Source: Myxococcota bacterium (GTDB taxonomy: Bacteria; Myxococcota; UBA727; JAHDBA01). From it: a stretch of 64,000 nt of DNA. A program made the translations under genes and the position numbers. Every line of letters starts with the position of its first letter. Position 1 is the first letter of the stretch. Where the stretch lies: contig JAHDBA010000001.1 of the NCBI GenBank assembly GCA_020630615.1, positions 76,838-140,837 of the forward strand, given 5' to 3'. This document shows positions 19,662 to 27,822 of this stretch, piece after piece. The notes below the pieces were generated by a model. That model made no database searches and had not been told where the DNA came from. It was given only the letters and a program-made list of their open reading frames with translations.

Positions 19662-19684
19662 GGCCCAATACCGGGCCTTTTTTT
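19662..19684 (+). terminator. Intrinsic terminator after the glutathione peroxidase gene
   Basis: GGCCC and GGGCC pair around a six-base loop, followed by seven T residues, 36 bases after the stop. Confidence 0.8.
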
Positions 19685-19739
19685 AACCCAAACTTTGATC
19701 CTAGCTTGCGAGGGCGCTGAAACTTGGGGAAGATTGCAG

Positions 19740-20915
19740 ATGACACGATGGTTATGGAGATCGATAAAATTCCTATTCGCACTGGGGCTTTTGTGCTTTG
19801 CCTCTTGCGTTGTTGAACGCCAACTTTCGTTTCGATTGGACGCAACGCGTGCCGAAAGGGCGCGTGAAACCCAGTTCTTTGCTGAGGGACGATTTCAAAA
19901 CAAGCTCCCAACTGAAGTTAAGTTTGGACGCGAGCAAAGCAAAAATTATCTCGATGAATTGTGGAGCAATGGAGCAGTCAAAGAACCCAAGAGACCTATG
20001 CCGAGGCGTACACGCGAAGAAATATTGGTAGCACACGAAGACGCAAGCGCTTTGAAGATAACCTGGCTTGGGCATTCTTCAATACTGGTATCGATTGACA
20101 ACAAACGTTTTCTCTTTGACCCTGTATGGTCAACGCGAGCATCGCCTGTTCAATTTGCGGGCCCGAAACGTTTTTCTGAGAACCTCATTGAGCTTGATGC
20201 GCTCCCAAAACTTGATGGCGTGATTATCAGTCATGACCATTACGACCATCTTGATCGTGAAGCGATAGAAACACTCGCTCAGCTTGGCAACAGTTTTTTT
20301 GTCCCCCTTGGTGTCGACCAACGCTTTGAGGAATGGGGAATCTCTCCAACACAGATTTTTTCACATGTGTGGTGGCAAGAAAGTCTCTTGGGTGAACACC
20401 GGGTAATAGCCTTACCCGCTCGACATTTCTCAGGGCGGGCTCTGAGTGACCATTTTCAAACACTTTGGGTATCATGGGCAATCATTGGTCCCGAGCATCG
20501 GGTCTTCTTCAGCGGTGACACCGGAATGCACCCAGATTTTAAAACGATAGGTGCGCGACTTGGACCTTTTGACATCGCAATGATGGAAAGTGGTGCATAC
20601 AATCAAGCGTGGCCCAATGTGCACATGGGCCCGGAGCAAGCAGTCGACGCATTTTTTGACTTAAAGGCTCGCATCTTTTTGCCGATTCATTGGGGAGGAT
20701 TCAATCTTGCCCTGCACACGTGGACTGAGCCAGTGGAGCGTCTTGTGACCCTTGCGAAGTCACGGGATTTTGACTTGGCGACACCCATCTTGGGCGAGAC
20801 GGTAATACTAGGGGAAGCGCTCCCGCAATCGCGTTGGTGGCCTTCTCTTAAACACGAAAATGCACGAGAGCGCCCGATAATCTCCTCGCATCTTACTTCT
20901 TCAACTGCAGATTAG
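19740..20915 (+). CDS. Metallo-beta-lactamase-fold hydrolase, NAPE-PLD-like lipoprotein
   Basis: 391 residues. The ATG at 19740 is preceded by GGGGAAG and opens a signal ending FASC (lipoprotein-like). The fold is seen as ITWLGHSSILVSIDNKRFLFDPVW, the zinc motif ISHDHYDHLD (about 163-170), PARHFSGR, FFSGDTGMH, MESGAYNQAW and PIHWGGF. This is the pattern of the NAPE-PLD/UlaG-type branch, which cleaves phosphodiester bonds in lipids or sugar lactones. The ARHFSGR and HWGGF motifs favour the NAPE-PLD side, so a membrane lipid substrate is plausible. The location would be the periplasm, attached to a membrane. An earlier start at 19695 would overlap the terminator region and is less likely. Confidence 0.88.
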   Translation: MTRWLWRSIKFLFALGLLCFASCVVERQLSFRLDATRAERARETQFFAEGRFQNKLPTEVKFGREQSKNYLDELWSNGAVKEPKRPMPRRTREEILVAHEDASALKITWLGHSSILVSIDNKRFLFDPVWSTRASPVQFAGPKRFSENLIELDALPKLDGVIISHDHYDHLDREAIETLAQLGNSFFVPLGVDQRFEEWGISPTQIFSHVWWQESLLGEHRVIALPARHFSGRALSDHFQTLWVSWAIIGPEHRVFFSGDTGMHPDFKTIGARLGPFDIAMMESGAYNQAWPNVHMGPEQAVDAFFDLKARIFLPIHWGGFNLALHTWTEPVERLVTLAKSRDFDLATPILGETVILGEALPQSRWWPSLKHENARERPIISSHLTSSTAD

Positions 20916-20972
20916 TACTTTCGCTCTTTATTTCGTCGCCTGATTGGTTAGCCTCGTGCAACTGGGGGATCT

Positions 20973-21257
20973 ATGTCCATCGACCGTAAAGTTATTGACG
21001 AACTCTTTGACCTTTCACGACTCGAAGTTGAGGAGCAAGCAAAGAAGGTTCTCGCAGATAATGTTGAGAGTATCCTCGCACATGTTGCCCAGCTTCAAGA
21101 GCTGGAGCTCAGTGATGTTCAACCTATGATTTCCCCCGGTGAAGTTATTTTGCCGCAACGCCATGACATCATCGAGGACGGTGTTGGACGCGAAGGATTG
21201 AAAGGTTCAGCAGGCTACGAGGAGGGGCTCGTTCGGGTTCCCAAAATTGTGGGCTGA
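20973..21257 (+). CDS. gatC: Aspartyl/glutamyl-tRNA amidotransferase subunit C
   Basis: 94 residues, typical. GatC tethers GatA and GatB in the enzyme that converts Glu-tRNA(Gln) or Asp-tRNA(Asn) to the amide form. Family features are the DELFDLSRLEVEEQ opening helix, ILAHVAQLQELELSDVQPM in the middle, and the C-terminal PQRHDIIEDGV...GLVRVPKIVG. It stands 51 bases before gatA on the same strand, after a GGGGG ribosome site. Confidence 0.93.
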   Translation: MSIDRKVIDELFDLSRLEVEEQAKKVLADNVESILAHVAQLQELELSDVQPMISPGEVILPQRHDIIEDGVGREGLKGSAGYEEGLVRVPKIVG

Positions 21258-21308
21258 GATGCTTGTACTCGTATTCACACCAAGCAACACGATCAACATC
21301 AGGTCGTA

Positions 21309-22790
21309 ATGGCGGAGCAAGGTATGACTAAACTTAATATTCAAAGTACCTCGATCACAGAAGCCCAAAAGTTATTAAACGATGGGCACATCACGAGTGT
21401 CGAGCTCACTGAGCAATGTTTGAGTAAGATAGAAAGCCATGATGGTATGCTTGGCGCCTTTTTGAGTGTCGATCGTGATGACGCTCTTTCACAGGCTCGC
21501 GCAAGTGATGAACGACGCCGAAATGGGAAGACACGCGGCCCCCTGGACGGGATCCCGCTTGGTTTAAAAGATAATTTCTTACATCAAAATCAACCGTGCT
21601 CTGCCGGTTCAAAACTTCTTGAAGGTTACATTTCGCCCTATGACGGCGGCGCGGTACGTCACTTGAGGGAGGCAGGTGCAGTACTTTTTGGACGAATGAA
21701 TTGCGATGAATTTGCAATGGGATCTTCGAATGAGAAAAGTGCATACAAGCCATGTGCGAACCCGTGGAATCTCAAGCATGTGCCCGGTGGTAGTTCGGGA
21801 GGTTCGGCAGCAGGGGTTGCGGCAGGAATGTGCTTTGGCTCCCTTGGCACCGATACCGGTGGTTCGATTCGCCAACCCGCATCGCTTTGTGGGGTTGTTG
21901 GCTTAAAGCCAACCTACGGACGGGTAAGTCGTTTTGGTGTTGTTGCTTTTGCGTCTTCTCTCGATCAGGTAGGTCCTTTTGCGAACGATGTTGAAAGTTG
22001 CGCGACAATCTTTGATGCAATCAGTGGTCATGATGCTCGAGATTCAACCTCTGCAAAGCTCGAATCGGCCACTACGCTTGCGGGCCTGAAATCTGGTGTG
22101 AAAGGTTTAAAGATTGGCCTTCCCAAAGAGTTCTTTCCCGAGTCTGGAGTTGATGAAGAGGTTGCCTCGATTGTCAAATCTGCAGCGAAAACACTTGAGG
22201 ACCGTGGTGCCGAACTTGTTGATGTGAGTTTGCCGCACACGGATTATGCCGTTGCGACCTACTATGTCTTGGCGACAGCAGAAGCCGCGTCGAATCTTGC
22301 ACGTTATGACGGCGTTCGTTATGGCCCTCGCCTTGCTGAGAGCGAAGGCTTGGAGCCCATGTACCGAAAGACTCGCGGAACTTTGTTTGGGGATGAGGTC
22401 AAGCGACGTATATTATTGGGGAATTATGTTCTCTCAGCGGGTTACGCAGATCAATATTATGTTCAGGCGCAGAAAGTCAGGCGTAAAATCTATGATGACT
22501 TTATGAAGGCTTTTGAAGAGTGTGATTTGATTCTTGGCCCAACGTCACCCACACCCGCTTTTAAATTTGGTGAAAAAAGCACCAATCCACTTGAGATGTA
22601 TCTTTCAGACATCTTCACGATTAGTACCAATCTTGCAGGAACATGCGGATTAAGTGTACCGGGTGGTCTGACTAAAGAGGGCTTGCCTGTTGGTGTTCAA
22701 ATGCTCGGAAAGCCTTTTGATGAATCAACAATATTGAAAGCCGCATACGCATTGGAGCAGGCTTTGAATCTCGACACGTGTTCGTTTTAA
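21309..22790 (+). CDS. gatA: Glutamyl/aspartyl-tRNA amidotransferase subunit A
   Basis: 493 residues, the normal size. GatA is the glutaminase of the GatCAB complex. The amidase-signature catalytic triad is present: Lys in GIPLGLKDNF, the cis-Ser in PGGSSGGSAAGVA, and the Ser nucleophile in GTDTGGSIRQPAS. The downstream YGRVSRFGVVAFASSLDQVGP and the C-terminal GLPVGVQMLG are also typical. A second ATG at 21324 has a better ribosome site (AAGGT) and may be the true start. gatB is not next to it, so it must be elsewhere in the genome for a working complex. Confidence 0.95.
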   Translation: MAEQGMTKLNIQSTSITEAQKLLNDGHITSVELTEQCLSKIESHDGMLGAFLSVDRDDALSQARASDERRRNGKTRGPLDGIPLGLKDNFLHQNQPCSAGSKLLEGYISPYDGGAVRHLREAGAVLFGRMNCDEFAMGSSNEKSAYKPCANPWNLKHVPGGSSGGSAAGVAAGMCFGSLGTDTGGSIRQPASLCGVVGLKPTYGRVSRFGVVAFASSLDQVGPFANDVESCATIFDAISGHDARDSTSAKLESATTLAGLKSGVKGLKIGLPKEFFPESGVDEEVASIVKSAAKTLEDRGAELVDVSLPHTDYAVATYYVLATAEAASNLARYDGVRYGPRLAESEGLEPMYRKTRGTLFGDEVKRRILLGNYVLSAGYADQYYVQAQKVRRKIYDDFMKAFEECDLILGPTSPTPAFKFGEKSTNPLEMYLSDIFTISTNLAGTCGLSVPGGLTKEGLPVGVQMLGKPFDESTILKAAYALEQALNLDTCSF

Positions 22791-22805
22791 AGGGCGAGGC
22801 TGAAT

Positions 22806-23147
22806 ATGGATTGTCTATTTTGTAAGATTGTTGCGAAAGAGATTCCTGCAGAGATTGTTTATGAGAATGATGCGGTGTTGGCGTTTCGCGACATTCAACC
22901 GGTAGCACCAACCCATATCTTGGTGATTCCGAAGAAACATATTGCTACCGCAAACGCGATTGACGCGAGTGATCGAAGCTTAATGGGTGAGATGTTTCTT
23001 GCAGCAAAAGAAGTTGCCCGCCTTGAAGGTTTAAGTGAACGCGGTCACCGTCTTGTGATGAATGTTGGCGAAGGCGGCGGCCAATCCGTGTTTCATATTC
23101 ATCTCCATGTGATTGGTGGTCGAGATGTATCTTGGCCGCCGGGCTAG
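22806..23147 (+). CDS. HIT-family protein (HinT-like)
   Basis: 113 residues. It has CLFCKIVAKEIPAEIVYENDA at the N terminus (the FCKI start with two cysteines), PVAPTHILVIPKKHI, NVGEGGGQSVFHIH, and the histidine triad HIHLHV. The HinT branch hydrolyses purine nucleoside phosphoramidates such as acyl-AMP adducts. It begins 15 bases after gatA and is likely part of that operon; a link to aminoacyl-AMP clean-up near a tRNA amidotransferase is only a guess. It converges on the RiPP cassette. Confidence 0.93.
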   Translation: MDCLFCKIVAKEIPAEIVYENDAVLAFRDIQPVAPTHILVIPKKHIATANAIDASDRSLMGEMFLAAKEVARLEGLSERGHRLVMNVGEGGGQSVFHIHLHVIGGRDVSWPPG

Positions 23148-23188
23148 TAACCTTATGGACTTCTTCGCGAGTTCAGATTCAATAGACC

Positions 23189-23932
23189 TTAGCGAGTGGC
23201 GATTACTTTTAGAGCATAGAATGGATGAAGCTCTTTGATGAGTTTATTGTTTGCGATACCGAATCCGGACATGGAGAGTTGATTGATAGCGTCTTCGATC
23301 GAAGAGCCCTCGCTCGTGAGCGCAACGAGACTCGCAAGTGGTGCACTGACTTCTCGCCAATGTACGGAATCGTCGTGGCGATAGGCCAAAACAAAATGGG
23401 GGAGAGTAGAGGGTTCTGTTTTCACCTTCTCGTCGTCCAAAATTTTGTGAGATTGATAGGAATGAACAAAAAGGCGCAACGAGTTCGAAAGCGCAAGACG
23501 ACTTTGTATGGTGAGAGGAGCAAAATCATCCTCTACAAAATTATCGTTGGGGGCGTTCAGAATATCGGGGTGGCTGCACTCCCATTGAAGCAACTCGCAC
23601 AGTGCAGGGTGATGCTGAAAGGAGTTGGATTCACGTAGCCATTCGGCAAATACGACTGGGATTCTCCAATAGAGGGGCTCCTGAAGTGAGCTCTCCTCTA
23701 AAAACGCTTGAATCATAACATCCAAGAGTTCGGGATTCAGTCGTTTGGCCTGTGGGCAGGCGGCGCGAACAACACTCATCAAAGAATTCCGAGCCATTCT
23801 GCGGTAAAGTTTGTGAGCGCGTTGTTTACGGGGTGGTGTTGAAGAGGTGCTTTTCCGATGCGTTGCTCGCTTTTCGTCTTTAGAAAAGATCAAAGCATCG
23901 TAGTCGATGGACGCGAGACTTCGTATATTCAT
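23189..23932 (-). CDS. BufC/HvfC-like partner protein (DUF2063 type)
   Basis: 247 residues. Identification rests on position directly after the MNIO enzyme gene (36-base gap, same strand) and on the general layout of DUF2063-type partners. A basic N-terminal arm (RKQRAHKLYRRMARNS) precedes a helical domain (residues 50-130). A C-terminal alpha/beta part begins FVLAYRHDDSVHWREVSAPLA and ends in a domain-like LHPFYALKVIATR. In known systems this protein binds the precursor peptide and presents it to the MNIO enzyme. Similarity to named members is weak by eye. Confidence 0.6.
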   Translation of the reverse strand: MNIRSLASIDYDALIFSKDEKRATHRKSTSSTPPRKQRAHKLYRRMARNSLMSVVRAACPQAKRLNPELLDVMIQAFLEESSLQEPLYWRIPVVFAEWLRESNSFQHHPALCELLQWECSHPDILNAPNDNFVEDDFAPLTIQSRLALSNSLRLFVHSYQSHKILDDEKVKTEPSTLPHFVLAYRHDDSVHWREVSAPLASLVALTSEGSSIEDAINQLSMSGFGIANNKLIKELHPFYALKVIATR

Positions 23933-23968
23933 GGGTGCCTTAAGGTATCAATAGCATTCAGGTGAATG

Positions 23969-24847
23969 CTAGGATGAGTTTTTTGTGGGGAGGGAATCAC
24001 GCATGAAAGCACTGACACTGGCGCGGATCGTATCAATCTCAAGCAGGAGTTCAGAGAGTGGTGGTATCGCCTTATCTCGCTCCAAAAGAATAGGAGTTCC
24101 ATGCACCAACCGAGGAAGGGCATATTGAAAAAGCTCAAAGACATTCTGATGAATAGGCGTTCCGTGGGTGTCAAGACGTAGACCGTCGTCCTCAACTTCG
24201 TGCCCTGCAAGATGAACTTGAATAACATTGCGAAGGGGGAGCGCATCAATTGTATCGTGTGCTCGATGCCCAAAGTTTTTTGCGTTCACATAGACGTTGT
24301 TAATATCAAGAAGAAGTTGGCATCCACTTTGAGCAATGAGTTCAGAGATAAAATGCGCCTCGTCCATGATCGATCCTTCAACACGCATGTACGCGGACAC
24401 ATTCTCGACCGCGACAGGCACACCAAGGATATCTTGAACGCGTTGAATACGCTCCACACATCGCTTGAGCGATTCGCCATCAAAGCGCATCGGTAAAAGT
24501 TCGTGAAGCACATTGGAAGGAGTTCGCGTCACGCAGAGATGATCACTAAACCACGGGATATTCCATTCGTGAATAAATTCCTTGAGTTGTGAGAAATAAC
24601 CCTCATCAAATGGAGCAAGACCAATCAAGTCTCCCATGAGTCCATGTGTAAGCAGTGGATAGACATTTCGAGCCTGCGATAAAATGCGATGTCGGAATCC
24701 GCCTGTGCCAATATAGTTTTCAGGAGCAATCTCGAGAAAATCGATGGTCTTCACTGCTTCATCGTTCTCGATAAGCTCTCTTGCGAAGCTGAAACGTAAA
24801 CCCAAGCCTACGGGGAAATCCAATTGAGATTCAATACCTTGATCCAT
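23969..24847 (-). CDS. MNIO-family (DUF692) multinuclear non-heme iron enzyme, BufB/HvfB-like
   Basis: 292 residues from the ATG at 24847 (a TTG at 24868 would run into the terminator T-run). DUF692 enzymes use two or three iron ions to modify cysteines of a precursor peptide. The family's metal-site motifs are all visible in order: VGLGLRFSF, FLEIAPENYIG, HGLMGDLIG, IPWFSDHLC, VAVENVSAYM, LLLDINNVYVNAKNFGH, IQVHLAGHEVEDDGL, DTHGTPI, and ILLERDKAIPP. It sits between a small Cys-motif precursor (24914-25219) and a partner protein (23189-23932). That is the gene order of bufferin and oxazolin clusters, where cysteines become thiooxazole or oxazolone-thioamide groups that bind copper. Confidence 0.9.
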   Translation of the reverse strand: MDQGIESQLDFPVGLGLRFSFARELIENDEAVKTIDFLEIAPENYIGTGGFRHRILSQARNVYPLLTHGLMGDLIGLAPFDEGYFSQLKEFIHEWNIPWFSDHLCVTRTPSNVLHELLPMRFDGESLKRCVERIQRVQDILGVPVAVENVSAYMRVEGSIMDEAHFISELIAQSGCQLLLDINNVYVNAKNFGHRAHDTIDALPLRNVIQVHLAGHEVEDDGLRLDTHGTPIHQNVFELFQYALPRLVHGTPILLERDKAIPPLSELLLEIDTIRASVSAFMRDSLPTKNSS

Positions 24848-24866
24848 ATCAGCACTATCAATCCAC

Positions 24867-24892
24867 AAAAAAAACCGCTCTTATGAGCGGTT
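24867..24892 (-). terminator. Intrinsic terminator/attenuator between RiPP precursor and enzyme genes
   Basis: On the minus strand AACCGCTC and GAGCGGTT pair perfectly around ATAA and run into eight T residues (counting the last two of the stem). It lies 20-45 bases after the precursor stop and ahead of the enzyme start. Partial stopping here would give much more precursor than enzyme, the ratio expected for a RiPP. Confidence 0.8.
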
Positions 24893-24913
24893 CAAAGATT
24901 GCCCTCTCCGACT

Positions 24914-25219
24914 CTAGCCGCAAGACCCTTCCCCGCATGAGCCTTCTGCTTTGTGGTCGCCGCCACAGCTGCCTTCGGCATTCTGTTCACCGGTGGACGC
25001 TTCATCTGAAGTTGCTTCACCTTTCACTGCGCCTTCAACTGCACCTTTCCCGGCAGCTTTTGCCATATCTGCGCCACATGAACCTTCATGTTCCATGGCA
25101 CCTTCTTTTGCACCTGCTCCTGCCGCTTTTAGGCGTGAGCTGTTCGTAGAAGCACAGCCAACCGCCGTGGTTAAAAGTGCTGCTGTTGAGATGTTAACTA
25201 AAATTTTCGAAGCATTCAT
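24914..25219 (-). CDS. RiPP precursor with EGSCG motifs (bufferin/oxazolin class)
   Basis: 101 residues with a strong AAGGAG ribosome site. Residues 1-21 are a signal peptide ending TAVGC, so Cys22 may be lipidated. A Gly/Ala-rich spacer (31-43, 52-70) carries repeats such as KAAGAGAKEGA and KAAGKGAVEGA. The motif EGSCG occurs four times (45-49, 82-86, 92-96, 97-101); the last two are in tandem at the very C terminus. HvfA-type precursors carry repeated EGKCG motifs, whose cysteine is turned into an oxazolone-thioamide by an MNIO enzyme. Lys to Ser in the middle is the difference here. The enzyme and partner genes follow directly. Predicted product: an exported, surface- or membrane-attached copper-binding peptide. 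Confidence 0.85.
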   Translation of the reverse strand: MNASKILVNISTAALLTTAVGCASTNSSRLKAAGAGAKEGAMEHEGSCGADMAKAAGKGAVEGAVKGEATSDEASTGEQNAEGSCGGDHKAEGSCGEGSCG

Positions 25220-25253
25220 GACCTTCTCCTTTGCAATGCGCCTTCACGTTCAT

Positions 25254-25279
25254 TACGCGTTAACAGTCTTAAATGTTAC
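25254..25279 (-). promoter_or_regulatory. Candidate ECF-type promoter for the RiPP operon
   Basis: On the minus strand GTAACA and CGTA are separated by 16 bases, 35 bases before the precursor start. The form resembles ECF-type promoters with an AAC core at -35 and a CGT/CGA-like -10. The neighbouring divergent gene encodes an ECF sigma factor. Short match; inferred only. Confidence 0.3.
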
Positions 25280-25380
25280 TCACAACTTTGGTTTCAGAAA
25301 TTAATATTTTAAGTTCTCAATTCGCGAGTCATCTCCAATGTTAATCATGAGTAAGACGAAGTCCGACATTAAAGACCTTG

Positions 25381-25401
25381 TATGACAAATCGTTTGTCGT
25401 A
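25381..25401. promoter_or_regulatory. Inverted repeat ahead of the ECF sigma gene
   Basis: TATGACAAA and TTTGTCGTA flank TCG; eight of nine positions are complementary and the ninth is a G-T pair. It lies 38 bases before the sigma ATG in the divergent intergenic region, so it could be a regulator site acting on one or both operons. Confidence 0.35.
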
Positions 25402-25439
25402 TCGCTTTCGGTTTGGCCGTGCCCTTGGTAATAGAGAGC

Positions 25440-26180
25440 ATGGATTCATCACCCGACGCGAAACAATTTGAGGAAGGCGTCCCGAAAGCTTCAACTCAGC
25501 TCATCAAGCGTACGGATGCGCTGATCACTCGAGCGGCCGAGACGAAACTCCATAGAGCAGAAACTTCGACTGTGTCCAAATCGCAAGCTCGACGACGTGA
25601 GAAGGATCGTGTTGAGAAAGCGAAGTCGGGGGACCTCAAAGCGCTCGAGTCTTTGCTTTCAGACAACGAACGTAAGCTCTATGGTGTTGCATTGGGAATC
25701 CTGAAACACCCTGAAAACGCTAGAGATGCTGTTCAAGAAACCATGATTAAAGCGTACCGAAAGCTTGATGCCTTTGAAGGTAAATCTGCGTTCTCGACGT
25801 GGGTGTATCGAATATGTTTCAATACATGTCTTGATATGCGTCGCTCTCTAAAACGAAAATCGGCTTCCTCGTATGAATCAATTTTGGAGTCAAGCCCACA
25901 AGTGATCGAGAAGAAAGTTCTTGATGAGCGTGGCCCAGAAGCTGCGATCTTAGGTGGAGAGCTCAAGAGTAAACTCAACGATGCACTGAATAGTTTGTCT
26001 GAGGCGCATCGAGAGATCATCGTGCTTCGAGAAGCCGAGAGTCTGTCCTATGATGAAATTGGTGAACGACTTGGCATACGCAGAGGGACGGTCATGTCAC
26101 GTCTATTTCATGCGAGAAAGAAACTTGCCGACTTTTTAACTACTTATGAATCCGGGGAATCCGATCCGGAGGCTGAATAA
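25440..26180 (+). CDS. ECF-type RNA polymerase sigma factor
   Basis: 246 residues from the ATG at 25440. The open frame begins at a TTG 27 bases upstream; the start is not certain. A basic N-terminal extension of about 55 residues precedes region 2 (ESLLSDNERKLYGVALGILK, NARDAVQETMIKAYRKL, FSTWVYRICFNTCLDMRR). Region 4 follows (LSEAHREIIVLREAESLSYD, EIGERLGIRRGTVMSRLFHA). It would direct RNA polymerase to a small regulon. The next gene looks like its membrane anti-sigma factor. It is divergent from a BufA/HvfA-like operon; in Caulobacter the bufferin genes are under the ECF factor SigF, so a regulatory link is plausible. Confidence 0.93.
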   Translation: MDSSPDAKQFEEGVPKASTQLIKRTDALITRAAETKLHRAETSTVSKSQARRREKDRVEKAKSGDLKALESLLSDNERKLYGVALGILKHPENARDAVQETMIKAYRKLDAFEGKSAFSTWVYRICFNTCLDMRRSLKRKSASSYESILESSPQVIEKKVLDERGPEAAILGGELKSKLNDALNSLSEAHREIIVLREAESLSYDEIGERLGIRRGTVMSRLFHARKKLADFLTTYESGESDPEAE

Positions 26181-26181
26181 A

Positions 26182-27120
26182 ATGAAAATTGAAGCGTCAG
26201 AATTAATGATGAAGACTTTTGAGTTCAAAAACCCTGAAGAAAAGGTGCATTTCCAAGCACTTCAGGCACTTTTTGAGCTTTTTATGGCCGGCGAGCTTGA
26301 TGCTGATCTGGAGAAAGTACTCTTCACAGAATTGGCCGATAAACCCCTCTGGGCATCGGTTTTTGAGAAAAGTGTTGAAAACACGAATCTCATCACCCCG
26401 AACACCTGGGCACATCGAATTGGCATCGATGATGAGACGAATCTGAATGTCGGTACTCTTTTAGCGCAAACACAAGAGTTAGAGTGCTTGGGCACATCCT
26501 TAGTTGATGGTTCTATGCGAGATTTGAATGCGGATGTCCTTGCCGCGACCTTATCGTCTCTGAGTGTCAAGCAGCAAGAGGAGTGGTTTGATGATGTGTC
26601 ATCGATGCTTGAGTCCCGCCCGTGGGTTCAGAGCACGTTAAAAGATTTAGGGCTTGAAGCAGAACGAGTTTTGATCGAAGATCGTAGCGAGAATCGCTCA
26701 GCTCTTCAAAGAGCGATGCATCAAATCAAAACTGAAAAACGTTTTCAATCTGAAGCTTCTAACGCGATGCAGGTTGTACAACCATCACTGGAAAAACCTT
26801 GGTTTGATCGTTTCATTGGGGTCTTCTCATTGGGCTTTGGGGCTGTGTGTATTGCCTTGTGTGTCTTCACTTTGAGTTTTGTTGAAGAGGGGAAGGAGAA
26901 TCACGATTCATCCGCATTTGCTCTTAGGCATGACGAGCATGAATTGCCCCAAAAGGATGAGGTTGCATATCAAGATTTCGATGAAGAGTCACTTTTTGCA
27001 GTTGTGAACGACGATCATACATGGATCGAGTCCGTTGAGACGGATACCAATGACACGATGATATTTGAAACTGGGGAGCACCATCTCAAAGTGATTTGGG
27101 TACAAGAGGGGCAAGGGTAA
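26182..27120 (+). CDS. Putative membrane-anchored anti-sigma factor
   Basis: 312 residues from the ATG at 26182, which has GGAGG upstream. An acidic, helical cytoplasmic part (residues 1-205) is rich in Leu/Glu, and one membrane helix follows (about 212-232, FSLGFGAVCIALCVFTLSFV). The rest is an acidic outside tail of about 80 residues. There is no zinc-finger HxxxCxxC motif, so it is not a ZAS-type anti-sigma factor. The role is inferred from its place one base after the sigma stop and from the one-helix topology. The next gene encodes an exported protein in the same operon. Confidence 0.65.
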   Translation: MKIEASELMMKTFEFKNPEEKVHFQALQALFELFMAGELDADLEKVLFTELADKPLWASVFEKSVENTNLITPNTWAHRIGIDDETNLNVGTLLAQTQELECLGTSLVDGSMRDLNADVLAATLSSLSVKQQEEWFDDVSSMLESRPWVQSTLKDLGLEAERVLIEDRSENRSALQRAMHQIKTEKRFQSEASNAMQVVQPSLEKPWFDRFIGVFSLGFGAVCIALCVFTLSFVEEGKENHDSSAFALRHDEHELPQKDEVAYQDFDEESLFAVVNDDHTWIESVETDTNDTMIFETGEHHLKVIWVQEGQG

Positions 27121-27124
27121 GTTT

Positions 27125-27727
27125 ATGATGATGAAGTTTCATCCGATGAATGGAGTGACGACTTCTTGGCAACGTGTGGGAATGACCCGGTTTTCGTTTT
27201 TCCCTATGGTATTGATCGTTGCAAGCTTCGTCGCTTTCGTTTCACCGTGCTTGAGTGCACAAAACGCGCAAAGTTCAAGCTCGCAATCTCAACCGCAGCG
27301 AAGGCAAAACATACGGCGCTCGCGTCGAGCCTTATCGCCTTCTTCGAGGGTTGTCACACGAGTCTTTGAGATTCGTGCTGCACAAGACACAGAACCTTAT
27401 ATTGACCCGAGACTGAGACGCCTTGAAAATGACCTGAGCCCAATGCCTTTCAACCATTACATGGTGCAAAAGACGACGCGGCGCGTACTTGCAAAGGGTG
27501 GGAAAGTAAAGGTTCATTTTGGCTTGGAGCACGGCCTTAAGGCGCGCGAGTTTAAACTGGGGTATTTAGGGGTTGATGAAGAGGGTCGTGCGATTGTGAG
27601 TGTTGGGATCCCTTCGAGCAATTTTAAAACCAAAGTACATTTGAAGCCTGGTGCGACTATTTTAATAGGTGGCCCTCATGTCGGTGATGAAACGGTAATA
27701 TTCGCTTTGCAGCTTGTAGGTGAATAA
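27125..27727 (+). CDS. Exported protein of the ECF operon, unknown function
   Basis: 200 residues. There is a signal peptide (FFPMVLIVASFVAFVSPCLSA, likely cut after LSA near residue 45), then a Ser/Gln/Arg-rich linker. A compact C-terminal domain (about 75-200) has several short beta strands: GGKVKVHFGL, FKLGYLGVDEEGRAIVSVGI, FKTKVHLKPGATILIGG. The start is four bases after the anti-sigma-like gene. It may be the periplasmic sensor or effector of the sigma system. No family is recognised. A strong terminator follows. Confidence 0.75.
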   Translation: MMMKFHPMNGVTTSWQRVGMTRFSFFPMVLIVASFVAFVSPCLSAQNAQSSSSQSQPQRRQNIRRSRRALSPSSRVVTRVFEIRAAQDTEPYIDPRLRRLENDLSPMPFNHYMVQKTTRRVLAKGGKVKVHFGLEHGLKAREFKLGYLGVDEEGRAIVSVGIPSSNFKTKVHLKPGATILIGGPHVGDETVIFALQLVGE

Positions 27728-27768
27728 GATTTAATGCGCTTCGATTCGAACTTCTCTACTCAAGAAAT

Positions 27769-27795
27769 AACCCCGCGTGTGCGGGGTTTCGTTTT
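27769..27795 (+). terminator. Intrinsic terminator of the ECF sigma operon
   Basis: AACCCCGC and GCGGGGTT pair perfectly around GTGT, followed by TCGTTTT. It also lies just past the convergent gene ending at 27823 and may serve both, although the minus-strand T-run is weak. Confidence 0.85.
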
Positions 27796-27822
27796 ATGCT
27801 CTGCGTCTCCATTCAGCAACCC

